The notes beneath the pieces were generated by a model. The model saw only the letters and a program-made list of their open reading frames with translations. It did no database searches and had not been told where the DNA came from. From positions 26,611,611 to 26,675,610 of the forward strand of contig NC_092576.1 of assembly GCF_037975245.1 (NCBI RefSeq): a stretch of DNA of 64,000 nt. Direction: 5' to 3'. Of the stretch, positions 41,055 through 52,046 are shown in pieces. Made by a program: the position numbers and the translations under genes. Within the stretch, counting starts at the first letter, position 1. Each line of letters starts with the position of its first letter. The stretch is from Apostichopus japonicus (taxonomy: Eukaryota > Echinodermata > Holothuroidea > Aspidochirotida > Stichopodidae).

Positions 41055-41190
41055 CTTATCAAGGGACAAGTAGTATATATAGACACCCTCTGACGGTCCC
41101 TCACAAACATCTACAGCACAGCCTTCCTCTCCTCTCAGTGAACCGTTTGAGGTGTTCTCACCACCACCTATCCCATCTATTAGCGCAGGC
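41055..41190 (+). pseudogene. PolB N-terminal Ser/Pro segment, copy 3
   Basis: STAQPSSPLSEPFEVFSPPP matches TAQPSSPLSEPFEVFSSPPS at about 340-400. Broken at both ends and lacking the zinc fingers. Confidence 0.6.
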
Positions 41191-41244
41191 GCAGTATAGT
41201 AAACGGTAACTATTGGCTCAAAAAAGTATAGCCTCATTTCTTAA

Positions 41245-41430
41245 CTGTAGCTCGGTATGGAGACTACGCAATTTATCAATTTCAAGAATTTTTTAAGCAG
41301 TTCCTGACGGAAATGAGGTACAACCAAAGAGTTTTGGCGTTTTGGTACACCGTTAGAAATGAAATTGACTTGAGGGGACAGCGTATTTTTACACCGTGGA
41401 GTGAAACACACCTTACCCTCAATCTCCACC
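41245..41430 (+). pseudogene. divergent W-family fragment
   Basis: YQFQEFFKQFLTEMRYNQRV, LAFWYTV and RIFTPWSETHLTLNLHL correspond to FQEEFENFLKELKKDAKVV, VAFRERH and YNFTPWSGAHVEHGI. The C-terminus is lost. Confidence 0.4.
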
Positions 41431-41644
41431 TTTCTCCAATATTTAAAAACATCTTTATTAAACATCTTTATTTAATATTTACCCTATATATGTAATGATG
41501 CAATTGTTTGCGTTGATGGTCGCCAAGGGGTGACCCAACATAATTAATTTCAGGTTGAGACATGTTTCATGTTACTATGTGAACCGTGTAGAGGTTAAGT
41601 TGATATAACGTATGTCTTTGGAGATGTAATCGATACCGCACACA

Positions 41645-42650
41645 TTGTCGACGGTCCCATCTGAAGCAGAAGATAGTATAATGCTGCTGGACTTGTTCGA
41701 TGAGGCGTTATCACGATATCTATATCGGAGGATTTCCTGTCCATACCTAACCTCCAAGAATTGTGGAACATACTCCAAAATGACTTATTTTCGTGGCAAT
41801 AAATGTAAAAACGCCACTGACCATCGCAGCGTATGGCGCACCTCTGATTTGGCTATAAAAGGGGCGTTTGCCTTCCAGTGAGTTCATACCTTCAGTTGGA
41901 CTCGACTCACAGAACTACCAACGATTAATGCGTAACAGCGCTTCTGATGCTTAGGTGTTATAACCTTATCGAATCGTAATGACACTTCCTCGAGACGTAT
42001 CATGGCCTAAGACAATAAAGGAAACTTCACAGGTAATTTCTCTTTTGGGCTCCTACAGTTAAGATAATATGCTGTTACGTAACCTTTCATCTTTACGTAA
42101 ACTTCATTCTTCTCTATGTTTTGTTAATTGTTTACCAAAGGTCAAGTCGAACACTTTAAAAAAGGGACGGTCCCGTCTGAATTGGGAGATAATATGTTGC
42201 TGGACTTGTTCGAGGAGGCGTTATCACTCACGGTACTGGACAGTGATTTCCTGTCCATACCTAACCTCCAAGATTTATATAGGTGAATGAATAATGGGCT
42301 CTTGGAGGCAGAGAGGTGGAAGACAAGGGCAAAATGTTTGTGATGCCAGTTGAGAAAAATGGATAAGGCCAGGTTTATTCATCCACATTTTGAGATCTCA
42401 TCCATTCTGCAATCACCATGCCACAAACAAAATTGTATAATTACTTTGCGATTATCATGAGATGATGATGAAGAGATACCGCACACATTGTCGACGGTCC
42501 CATCTAAAGCGGAAGATAATATAATGTTGCTGGACTTGTTTGAGGAGGCATTATCACTCACGGTACTGGACAGTGATTTCATGATATCTACATCGGAGGA
42601 TTTCCTGTCCATACCCAACCTCCATGAATTATGGAAGCACAATAGGGGAA
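41645..42650 (+). repeat. three partial copies of an unknown coding segment (MLLDLFEEALS)
   Basis: Copies at about 41645-41790, 42160-42285 and 42485-42640 each encode VPSxAED.IMLLDLF(D/E)EALS and, in broken frames, SEDFLSIPNL.EL. The last two are followed by Merlin transposase pieces. A TATA box (TATAAAAGG, 41854-41862) lies between copies 1 and 2. Origin unknown; possibly the N-terminus of a Merlin-type or Polinton protein. Confidence 0.5.
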
Positions 42651-42935
42651 TAAATATGGGTTCTTGGAGGCAGAGGTGGAAGACAGGGGCAAAATGTGTA
42701 TGGTGCCAGTTGAGTAAATGGATATGGCCAGGTTCAATCCACAGCGACTGTTGGAAGGCCTATGATTGCCTCAGTAAAGAGGGGGTATTCTCATCTGAAG
42801 TTCAATCATTCTGTTGAATTCGTCAACGCAGAAACAGGAGCCTGTACGAACCACATTGAGAATGAATGGATGCACGCTAAAAAAAATATCCAGCATATTC
42901 ACACATGAATGGCTACTTGGCAGAACATTTGGTAG
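42290..42935 (+). pseudogene. Merlin / ISXO2-like transposase fragments
   Basis: LEAEVEDRGKMCMVPVE, DCWKAYDCLSKEG and then DNA for VEFVNAETGA(C)...NEWMHA and HMNGYLAEHL match the DDE-domain half of the relic at 6.95-7.33 kb. A shorter duplicate piece lies at 42290-42375. Several stops. Confidence 0.65.
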
Positions 42936-42944
42936 TTATTTAAC

Positions 42945-43197
42945 ATCCGTATCATTCGATTACCCGACAGGCTAAATAAAAGAAGGCGTTCTTTTTGATG
43001 GGGTGAACCTTGTTAAATGGGGCTTGGGGGACTTGAAGAGTACGATTTTATTTGACAGTTTGATTCAGCGTGATTGTAAAGTTAGGCGGTTGAATGAAAT
43101 GAAAATGTTTTTCCTACAAAACACACGCTTAACTTCACTACCACTTAACGATGACCCGCTCTACGGGCACACATACCAATACGCAGATTACGGTTAA
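42945..43197 (+). pseudogene. unknown coding remnant, also seen near 5.54 kb
   Basis: A frame ending DPLYGHTYQYADYG is preceded by GVNLVKWGLGDLKSTILFDS. The DNA around GGGGTGA...GTTAAATGGGGCTTGG resembles 5545-5600. Not recognised. Confidence 0.3.
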
Positions 43198-43210
43198 TTG
43201 TGTTGCTCGT

Positions 43211-44150
43211 GTCAACGACTCTATGTGACCCGCATCACGGGTGATTAAGTAACTACAGATTCAAAGACGATGATTCACGCAAAGATTGACAAATAGTCAT
43301 TTTTGTAGAGGTCGGGTCAAAAATGACAGAGAGAGACTCGAGACAGTCAAATAGAAGACAACACAACCGATGTCGGAGCTGAACTGACTTGTATTTCCCT
43401 TGTACCAAACCCAGTGTTCTGTGCTTTATGCGTGACCCGCCATGCGGGATACAAAACGTCACGGCCAAAGGGCACTACCATTCTTACAATCGAAAACTGA
43501 GGTCAAGCGAGCCAAAAAAAAGTACATCGCTTTCGCCCACCGACCTGCAGAGTGAAAACGCCCAAACACCCACTGATACATTAAAAAAAAACTACAAAAT
43601 GACCCCTCTCCGGCACACCTCTTAGGTATATAGTTCAACGAATACTAGTTTGGCCGTGACGTTTTGGATCCCGAAGGGCGGGCCACGTAAAAAGCACACT
43701 AGAACCTGCACAAAGATATTCCAACTCTCTGTTAGCGAAAATTTAACTCCACTAGCGAAAATTCAACTCCACTCGATGACCCACATAACGGGGACAATAT
43801 CCGACACGTAAAGTACGACTAGTAGTGCTTAGCTCGGTTAAATAGTAGCAAACCATAAAACTGATTGATTGCAGGCTGCTTTAGTAACACCTTATTGAGT
43901 GCAGCACTACTATGTGACCCGCATCACGGGTGATCTGCGCGTGATCAACTCACTACCGATTCAATCGTGACGGATCACGCAGAGAAAGAATATAATAGAT
44001 GCTAACGCTGTTATGATTTTGTTCTGCTATGGAATTCTTATGGAGTTGATTCTTTTAACGTCACTACATATTGATGTGGTGTTTCAAACGTCTGTTGGGT
44101 ATATAGTCCCAGTATGTGACCCGCATCACGGGTAGTAAATAAATAAGGAT
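43211..44150. repeat. short interspersed repeat cluster (GTGACCCGCATCACGGGT)
   Basis: TATGTGACCCGCATCACGGG occurs near 43224, 43912 and 44112. Each holds a small hairpin (ACCCGCATCACGGGT) and unrelated downstream sequence, which suggests a MITE- or SINE-like family. Confidence 0.6.
43421..43697. repeat. family A pair in inverted orientation
   Basis: Left GTGCTTTATGCGTGACCC..., right ...GGGCCACGTAAAAAGCAC, with about 50 bp of inverted similarity (both contain AAAACGTCACGGCCAAA or its inverse). Either a MITE with long TIRs or two family A copies tail-outwards. No clear target duplication. Confidence 0.6.
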
Positions 44151-44374
44151 ATCCTATGTTGGAACTAAGATAGACCCCGACGATGTGAAGTAAGGTGGAC
44201 GTCGGTAGGTAGTTCTTACTTCCTATAAATAATGCAAAGTGCAGTGAAACGTTCTGGCTACCAACGTTCTCTTTCCCCACTGGCGTAAGCCCACCGACAA
44301 CGTCAACACAACCTTACAGACCTTTAGATATAGTAAATGAACATTACAATACCAAATACACTGTTTTGAGCGTG

Positions 44375-44525
44375 GTGCTTTTTAAGTGATTCATCATTCG
44401 CCATGTGGGATCCAGAACGGCACTACCCAACCATCCCACTCTGACAAAGAAACATGAAGCCAAGCGGGCCAAAAAAGTAAATACGCCCACCGACTTGCAG
44501 AGACAAACCCCGAAATGAAACATCC
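44375..44525 (-). repeat. repeat family A copy, diverged
   Basis: Begins GTGCTTTTTAAGTGATTC and retains GGCACTACCCAACCATCCCA and AAGCGGGCCAAAAAAGTAAA. Confidence 0.65.
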
Positions 44526-45116
44526 CTCCCCAGCACAACAGCGTCCAAAAAAGGCAGCCCCTGATAAACGGCGAAAATGCCCTCAACCTGATTTGTGCGT
44601 GGTAGCTTTCATGCTTTTGACGACCACAGGCAATGAAATGGAACAGAAACAGTCAGTCACTTGGACATGACAACCACAGGCCAGTAATCCTGATATTATA
44701 ATCGTCCACGACCATTCATGAGGGGCCTTCTAATTCTGTCGGTAACGTTATGAAATCCGCTTTAGGAGCGGCCAGGCACCTTAGCCTTCGTTTATTATAT
44801 GAAGAGCGCCACTCATGTCCTAAACCGTAAGATTGCTCAGTATCAATCAGCAAACGTTTCCAAATATATTCGAAGACCTCAATCAAAGGGCGCATTGTTT
44901 TCCCTCACAATCTTCTATTAACATTTTCCAACAAATGGAACCGAAGTTGAGTTTATATTCGTTTTGGCAGTAGCAGATAATTGAACAATGCCAGAGTGAT
45001 GCCGATAACGCCATGCTTAATTTTTAGCTGATGGTTGGTCGATCGTTTTAACTACTCCCAAAGAACGATTGGTTGGTTTAGTCTATTATTGTTCTGCCTC
45101 GGTTTGCTTTCGGAAT
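44526..45116. other. no gene seen
   Basis: Nothing recognisable on either strand. Confidence 0.5.
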
Positions 45117-45360
45117 CTCTTTCTTCACGTAGTCGGGCCTGAAGGACAAAACTACATTTTTTGTGTAGAAAAACTGCATCCACAAAGAAGGCTCTACATG
45201 TTTTTCTCCTCAAATTATCATCACATTCAATATGTATACTCTTTCTTCACGTAGTCGGGCCTGAAGGACAAAACTACATTTTTTGTGTAGAAAAACTGCA
45301 TCCACGAAGAAGGCTCTACATGTTTTTCTCCTCAAATTATCATCACATTCAATATGTATA
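45117..45360. repeat. 122 bp tandem duplication
   Basis: Two adjacent copies starting TTCTTCACGTAGTCGGGCC and ending TTCAATATGTATA, differing at one or two bases. Confidence 0.9.
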
Positions 45361-46119
45361 GTGAACACTTTATGTGGGAGAGCAGTTTGGTATGATTTTA
45401 TGAACCTAATGTAAACATATAGTCACGTACGTTCCAAAGTTATTACCTGGTAGAGGCACAACATCCTTTATTAAAAATATTGTTTTTACAGTACATTTTG
45501 GGCAGCAGCATATATAGATGGAGGGATTCTGCATCTTGTTTGATAGAAAATTAAGTTTGGAATGTTCAAACAAAAGCCATTTTTAAGATGACATGTTTCT
45601 TCCTAGGTTTACAACTTGAAGATTCATGTAACCTTTCATTGCATAGGTCAGGGTGCTCCCTACAGTCTTAATATCAATAGTCACCCTTTCTACGTCGGAT
45701 TTAACCAGATTCTAACAAAATACGAATGGGACTCGCGGCTTTGATTCGATTAATTTATTCAGCCATTTTAGTAGAACAATAACTCATTGTGACCAGCCAT
45801 CAAATAGAATAACCTGCTAGGGTCGAGCTGGTGGCGCTATTTAGAATCATGCGACAGTACACAACATCCCTCCCTTTTTCAGAATACAGAATTTATGATG
45901 TAATTGTAAGATCAGAATTGTTTTTCCTTACCTCTTCAGTTTTAACAAACACAGTGATTATAATCAATTTACATGACTGTTTTATGCTTAATGAACATAT
46001 TTACAAATATATCTTTTCTTGCAAACTGAACAGAATTTTGTTGTCTTTTTTGTGTGTAATAAACAACTTAGTAACATATTTACAAACACTTCATGTGTTC
46101 CTGTCTGGCTTGCAACAAT

Positions 46120-47347
46120 TTAAGTTACATAATCCTCTAAATATTTAGGTGGTTTCTTAACTCTAACTATTCTTGGACTAGAACATTCTTGTTCCTGACA
46201 TTCATTGCCAGTAGACTCACTTTGACAATTATCAGTATTACTATCTTGATATGGTGTATCTTCCTCTATGTATTTCTTTAAGTGAGAGGCATTGCTTCTA
46301 TACCTAACACCTTGAGGAGATTGGACTGTCACTTGAGTGTGATACTTATCTACAATCTCAAATGGTTCAGGGTTGTATGGTGGTAATAACTTGTTCTGTT
46401 TCTCCTGTCTAACAAGTACTTTGTCTCCTAGGCCAATTTCATTATCCCTTGCATTCCTTTTAAAGTCACTGTAGTCTTTAGACTTTTGCTTCATTTCTGC
46501 ATCTCTATCAGAAACTAAAACATTCTCTCTGACTCTACTTAATTCTGGTAACTTTGTACGAATCTTACGATTAAACATGAGCTCTGCCGGACTCACTCCA
46601 GTCGTACTGTGAGGAGTAGAACGGTAAGCCATCAAAAAATGGTTTAATTCACTTCTCCAATCCTTCTTTTCTACCTGAGCAATTTTGAGGGCTTTGAGGA
46701 GTGAGCGATTTTGTCGTTCCACCTCACCATTGGCTTGGGGCCAAAGTGGTGTCGTTGTCCTATGACTTATGCCACAAGTTTCCAGATAAGATTCAAACTC
46801 AGCAGAAACAAAATTTGAACCGTTGTCTGTTTTTAGCGTTTCAGGGTAACCATACCTACTGAATATTGGTCCTAGTGATTTTATCAACTTTTCAGAAGTA
46901 ATTACTTTCATCACATCTACTTCAAAGAATCTACTGAAATAATCCACAACCACGAATAGGTATGAACCATCTGGTAAATGGTCCCATTAAGTCAGCTGCT
47001 ATGTGCTGCCATGGCATAGTGGGTAGGGGTGTGGTCTGTATTGGATCAGGATTTGATGCTAAACCCACTACTTGACATCCATGACATGTCTTACATTTTG
47101 ACTCAATATCTCTATCAGCACCTGACCACCAAACTTTCTTTCGGAGCCGTTGCTTACTCTTCACTATCCCCTGATGGCCTTCGTGAGCCAATTCAATGAC
47201 CTGCGCACGAAGCACTTTTGGAATGACGATTCTGTTGCCTCTGAGAACCAAATATCCCACGACTGCTAATTCATTTCTAACCATTTTATATGGAGTAAGC
47301 AATTCTGACCAATTATCTTTTTGTATGCAATCCCTGAGAAGTGACAA
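46120..47347 (-). pseudogene. Gypsy-3 integrase
   Basis: The upstream frame (47347-46931) contains the zinc-binding H...H...C...C part (LAHEGHQGIVKSKQRLRKKV, CKTCHGCQ) and the start of the core (ADLMGPF with the first Asp). After a frameshift near 46950 the second frame (46953-46120) has LKTDNGSNFVSAEF (second Asp) and NGEVERQNRSLLKALK (the Glu), then a chromodomain-less C-terminus rich in charged residues. All three catalytic acids are present but in two frames. Confidence 0.75.
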
Positions 47348-47882
47348 TTATTCATCCACACTACTTTCATATTCAATTTTCTTGATTGGAATTGCTACCG
47401 GTGCAGCGTTTTGAGCAACAAATCTGATATGCTCTTCACCTATGTTGACCCTAGTCCCTACTTTGCCTGTGGTAAGCCTAGACAATGCATCTGCAATGTT
47501 CTCTTTACCAGGAATATACTTGACTGTGAAGTTATAGGACTGTGACCTGAGCACCCATCTTTCGATTCGTGCTGATGGTTTTGACCGTTTGGAATAAATA
47601 TTCTAATGGTTCGTGATCAGTTAGCAAATCAAAATCTGTCCCATACAAATAAATATGGAATCTCTCACAAGCCCATACCAGACCCAGGGCTTCTTTCTCG
47701 GTCTGAGAATAACGACGCTCAACATCAGTTAAGCTCCTATTAGCGTACCCGATGATGCGCGCTTCACCATTTTGAATTTGAATTAAGATAGCACCTAGTC
47801 CGACTGGACTTGCATCGCTTATTACTTGTGTTTTGGCATTTTTATCAAAATATGCTAGTGTGTCAGCTTTAGTAAAGCACAT
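47348..47882 (-). pseudogene. Gypsy-3 RNase H and connection
   Basis: VISDASPVGLGAILIQ, ERRYSQTEKEALGLVWACER and LLTDHEPLEYLF form the RT-associated RNase H. After a frameshift near 47545, NFTVKYIPGKENIADALSRL ends the domain. Confidence 0.75.
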
Positions 47883-48402
47883 TTTTCAGACTTTGAAATG
47901 ATTGTTTTTGCTCTTTTCCCCAACTGAATGTTTCCCCCTTTTTGGTTAGCCGTCTTAATGGCTCAGATATCGTTGCCAAATTTGGGATAAATCTAGAACA
48001 ATATTGTACCAGACCGAGAAAGCTGCGCACTTCTGAGGCTGAGGTTGGGTGTCTAGCATCTTTAATTGCCTCAACTTTCTCATCACTTGGGCAGATTCCG
48101 TCACTAGACAGTTTATGTCCCATGAAAACAAGTTCAGTCATTCTGAATTCACATTTCCGTTTGTTCAGTGTTAATCCAGCCTCTTGGATCCTCTGCAGAA
48201 CCTTCTCCAGTCTTTGGTCGTGTTCCTCCACATCCTTGCCGTGTACGATAATATCATCGGATATGTTATGGGTGCCATCACATCCACTCACAACTTGCTG
48301 AATAATATGCTGGTATAGCTCTGGTGCTGAGCTGATGCCGAACATCAACCTTTTATAGCGGTATAGTCCTGTGTGCGTAACAAATGTAGCCGAGAAGTTC
48401 AC
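47869..48402 (-). pseudogene. Gypsy-3 reverse transcriptase, N-terminal third deleted
   Basis: Starts at the FSATFVTHTGLYRYKRLMFG block and includes ISDDIIVHG (the YxDD box, here with Ser at the second position), GLTLNKRKCEF, HKLSSDGI and RSFLGLVQYCSRFI. The palm region with the first catalytic Asp is absent: protease sequence joins RT directly around 48403-48430. Confidence 0.75.
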
Positions 48403-48419
48403 GCAAGTTACTATTACTT

Positions 48420-49410
48420 CTGACTAGATTGATGGATGACCAATCTAGCCGAATAAACTAGGGCGGTTATTCCCCTCAACTGTGAATAGTGGCAATGTCT
48501 ATCTTTTGTTCTCATACTCCACTCTGACGTCGCAAACTCCTGTGACCTCGAATGATTCACCGGTGTAGGTGCTTAACGATAAGTCAGTTTCGTTTAGTTC
48601 TTCACCAGGCCACAATTTGCGAAAGTTATCTTCTGACATTAAGGAGAAAGCAGCGCCTGTATAGACTTCCATTTGCAATGGGAAACATTAACCTTGAGGT
48701 TAACATTTATTGGTCCTCCCTCCTGTGACTTTAGCTGAAACAAGTCATAACCTCTCGCTACATAATCGGAATTTCCTAGTGATTGATGCGAGGATTTTTT
48801 GTCTTCAGCTATTTGATTTACTGCCTTGGATCGACATACTTTACTGATGTGACCTTTCTTTTGGCAACTATTGCATGTCTTTTTCTTAAAGTAGCAATCA
48901 TCTGACCGGTGGTTACTACACCCGCAACGATAGCAGGGGTGAAACTTCTTGACCCTTGCAGTGAACTTGTCCTTTGAGCGGCGTTGCCCTTTCCCCTTGG
49001 GAATTTGCAGTACCTGATTGCAAGATGTAGAAATACCGATGTGTTGATTAAATGCTTGCTTCAAGTCGTCGGCGTTCTTTGACGCTAGTTCTAGTCCTAA
49101 TGATATTTCTAGGGCATTAACTTAGCGTGAGACAGAAGTGATCGTTGGATTTAATCGTCACTAATCCCACACACTAATCTATCCCGTAGCATAATGTTCA
49201 ATGTATCCCCAAAGTTACAGAACTCTGCTAGAGAATGCAACTCTGCAACAAACGATGAGACCGATCACCTGCTTGGCGAAAGCGGCTGTTGAATTTGCAC
49301 CTTTGTACTATCTCTGATGGGGTGGGGTTTTGATGCTTACCCATAATGTCCAGGAGTTCTTGAAACTTCTTGTCTCCTGGCTTTTCCGGCGATATGAGAT
49401 TCGGTAACAA
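48420..49410 (-). pseudogene. Gypsy-3 gag and protease remnants
   Basis: Two knuckles: CYRCGCSNHRSDDCYFKKKTC (first, modified) and CNSCQKKGHISKVC. The protease has YTGA in place of DTGA (the codon for the catalytic Asp is TAT), then LSTYTGESFEVTGVCDVRVE. An upstream gag frame (49410-49228) has EIVQRCKFNSRFRQAG. Stops occur near 48520 and 48465. Confidence 0.65.
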
Positions 49411-49527
49411 TTTGTAGGAATCAGGACCAATGACGGTTAATAAGATGGAAAAAAGAACTGAAATAATATATAAATACTCCTAAATAGGTATAGTCTACTT
49501 ATGCAATACAGTGAGAGAATCATTCAA

Positions 49528-50058
49528 TCAGTGTTTCTTTTGTAGTTTGAAACAGGGAACAGTGGACTCTGGGTACTGAGACTTCATGGATAGTATGCTA
49601 GATTGAGTCCCATCAAGCTTGAGACTTGATCGATTGTCTGTCTTGTTCTTGCGAACAACACTGAATAGCCTTTCCTGTTCAGCGTTACTGTGGGGAATTA
49701 CTAAGCATAGGACTAATTGTTGGCTATTTTCAGAATGTCGCAAGTGATGAAACACTATAAAACTGGGAGAATAGAATACGAAACCGGGAGATTCGGGTGA
49801 AAGTCTCTTGGTAAAACCGGGAGAGTCTGATAGTGGAATTGAGAAAAAAGGACTGCCAACCTTTGGAGACGTGATGCTGCAATATATTGCTGACTTTGGC
49901 CCTAACAGATGTCGTAGCAGCTTGTGATCAGTGATTAGCGTGAAGATTCTACCTAGTAAGAACTGATGGAACCTTTTGATACCAAAGATGATATCTAGTG
50001 CCTCTTTTTTAATCTGTGTGTAATTTCCCTCGCCTTTTGTAAGAGTTGAAGAAGCCAA
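49528..50058 (-). pseudogene. chimeric ORF: Gypsy RNase H joined to hAT C-terminus
   Basis: The first third (ASSTLTKGEGNYTQIKKEAL, HQFLLGRIFTLITDHKLL) is the RNase H of a Gypsy element. The last third (VIPHSNAEQERLFSVVRKNK, TQSSILSMK) resembles the hAT-family C-terminal dimerisation domain. The middle is low-complexity and unassigned. Although open for 176 codons it is most easily explained as two transposon fragments joined by chance. Confidence 0.5.
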
Positions 50059-50269
50059 GGAGTCATTAATACTTTTATTTCCAGTATAAATATAAATATT
50101 TATAAACAGGACATGAAAAGTGAGTACGTATGCAAAGAAGTGAGTACGTATGCAAAAAATTCGGTATGCAAAGAATGTCTGTCATTTCTCTGTATGCAGT
50201 TTTCACTTCTAATGAACTCATATTTAGCAGCATTGTTTACAGTACTGGTAAGAAAGTTAAAATCTATAT

Positions 50270-51164
50270 TAAAAATTCTACAACAATACTTTAAAAAAGG
50301 AACAAAGCGATTCGGGAATCTAGTTGGATGGGGAGCTAGCAGTGAGTCATGCCACACAAGTGAAAATGATGAAGAGAAATACTTGCTTTATTCAATTTAT
50401 TCAGTCCAGAATAATAAAGTCATAATTGCCAACAAAGTAATCAAACAAAACAAACAGACACAGCCTCAACACACACTGAATTAGGCTCTTTCAAGTTCCA
50501 AGTTTATTTTCCACTTTCCATATATATATATAAACAGTAACAGAGTCAATGAGTGATTTACTCACATTATGATGAAATAACAATATACAAAGTTCAAAAT
50601 ATGTTATAATGGAAGTGGAGGAACCAGAAGTAAGTAGAGACTTTTCGAGTCTGGACCCTTAACGAACAAACTAAAGAGAATTTCCTCACATGAATGGTTG
50701 AATAACCTCTAACAAAACAATCAATACAATGTCTTCTCTAACAAAGGATAAGTGAAGGAATGAAGTAGTTCAGGACACCAAAGAAGCGATTCGGGAATCT
50801 AGTTGGATGGGGAGCTAGCGATGAGTCATGCAAATGAAAATGATGAAGAGTAGTACTTGGTTTTACCATGTTCCACTTTATCACGACTTCCCCGCAAATA
50901 TAGTCATCGCCCTCGACTGAGTTTCCTTTAAAAAAACTATAATTTAAGTAAAGGTGGAATACAACTCCAACCACTGAGTACTAGCACACATCTACACTGA
51001 AAATCGTCTAATACTACCATAAGAACAACATACCAATTTGCAACAAAACTTGATAATTACTAGACACACTATAAAGGATACCATAAGTGGGAATTTCCAC
51101 TTAAATATTCATACCTCCTACCAGGCATAAACACCACACGCAAAGCAGGAGTACAGTAAATGTT
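50270..51164 (-). mobile_element. Gypsy-2 3' part: purine tract and LTR
   Basis: The minus strand holds a purine tract TTTGCGGGGAAG (50888-50899), almost the same as that of Gypsy-1 (AAATGCGGGGAAG). An LTR-like block then runs to about 50270. It contains CTGAATAAATTG, also present in the Gypsy-1 LTR, and an internal repeat (GCTAGCTCCCCATCCAACTA...CGAATCGC) at 50306-50345 and 50780-50825. The element continues beyond the Gypsy-1 insertion at 58719. Confidence 0.5.
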
Positions 51165-51870
51165 TGTAGTGAGTTGAAAATAGGTCCTTAGTACAATATT
51201 GTTATTGTTCTTCTGTAATTGGCTGGCTCATGAATTATTCATAGCTTGGTCCACATGGGCAGCATGTGGTCAACAGCATCTCTTTGTCTATAACCTCACT
51301 TTCCCTTATTTTGTTAATGTAGATACATCTTTAAGCTAAAGTAGTGCTGCTTAAATTTCATCCTGTAAGTCTGTTTTACTATTGATTCTTACTTTTCTTA
51401 TGTATACATGTTTAAAATTACTTATAATTTGGTGCTATAGTCAAATCTCTGAAGTAATACGGGGTTTGGATGTAATTATTAAGAATATCCATGCGCTTGT
51501 TAGCCTGAGTTTATGCTAATGCACCCTCCTGGCTTGGCGTGGGGAGGAGTTGCATGTGGGAATTTCAAGGAGCATGATCTTTATTAGAAAAAGAGAAGAA
51601 AAGTTTGTCCGTTTCCAGTATTAAACGATGATAAAGAGTTAATTTTGGTTCTGTTTGGCTACTCGGTTGTGCGATGGTGAAGGTCTGTCTACGAGGGCAC
51701 AACTTGTAATTGACATATTTGGCTTGGGGCTGCTTTCTATGCTTTCCTGTTCTCTACGTTTTCTGTTTATCTACACTGAATAAATTGGTGAAATCGTATA
51801 CTGCTGTCTCTGAATCTGGTCTTAACGAGCAGGCTGACCCTTCCTTCGACTTCCCCTCCGCGTCCCTTCA
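51165..51870 (+). repeat. Gypsy-1 5' LTR
   Basis: Starts TGTAGTGAGTTG and ends CGTCCCTTCA. AATAAA at 51779-51784. The start is set by comparison with the 3' copy, which follows the purine tract. Confidence 0.9.
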
Positions 51871-51872
51871 AA

Positions 51873-51892
51873 TGGTGTCAGAAGTGGGATTC
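51873..51892 (+). promoter_or_regulatory. primer binding site, tRNA-Leu(CAA)
   Basis: TGGTGTCAGAAGTGGGATTC lies 2 bp after the LTR. It is the exact complement of the 3' end of animal tRNA-Leu(CAA) including CCA, as I remember that tRNA. Confidence 0.8.
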
Positions 51893-52046
51893 TACGGAGC
51901 TGTCCAGGAAACTGAGTGTCACCAGAGATAAAGTGGAAAACAGCCCCAGGCCACCAGTCAATTTCAAGTTGTAATAGTAAGTTTAGGTTGAGGCCCTCAT
52001 TGTTAGTTAAATTACGTAAAGAGACGCCAGAAGCAACTTATTCAGG

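Larger units (their letters stand above)
45660..49440 (-). mobile_element. Gypsy-3 LTR retrotransposon, decayed
   Basis: On the minus strand: gag remnant (49410-48700), protease (about 48655-48420), partial RT (48402-47869), RNase H (47882-47532), integrase (47347-46120). Then a purine tract (AAAAAGGGAGGGA, 45867-45880) and an LTR-like start TGTTGTGTACTG at 45866, with AATAAA near 45750. The 5' LTR was not identified. Domain order (RT, RNase H, integrase) is that of Ty3/Gypsy. Confidence 0.75.

Noticed and set aside
45831-46148. 105-codon plus-strand hydrophobic ORF
   Set aside because: Overlaps the 3' end, purine tract and LTR of Gypsy-3 on the other strand. No start or domain support.
51710-51931. 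ORF MTYLAWGCFLC..., present twice (also at 58558)
   Set aside because: It lies inside the LTRs of Gypsy-1, starts at a non-ATG codon and has no domain.
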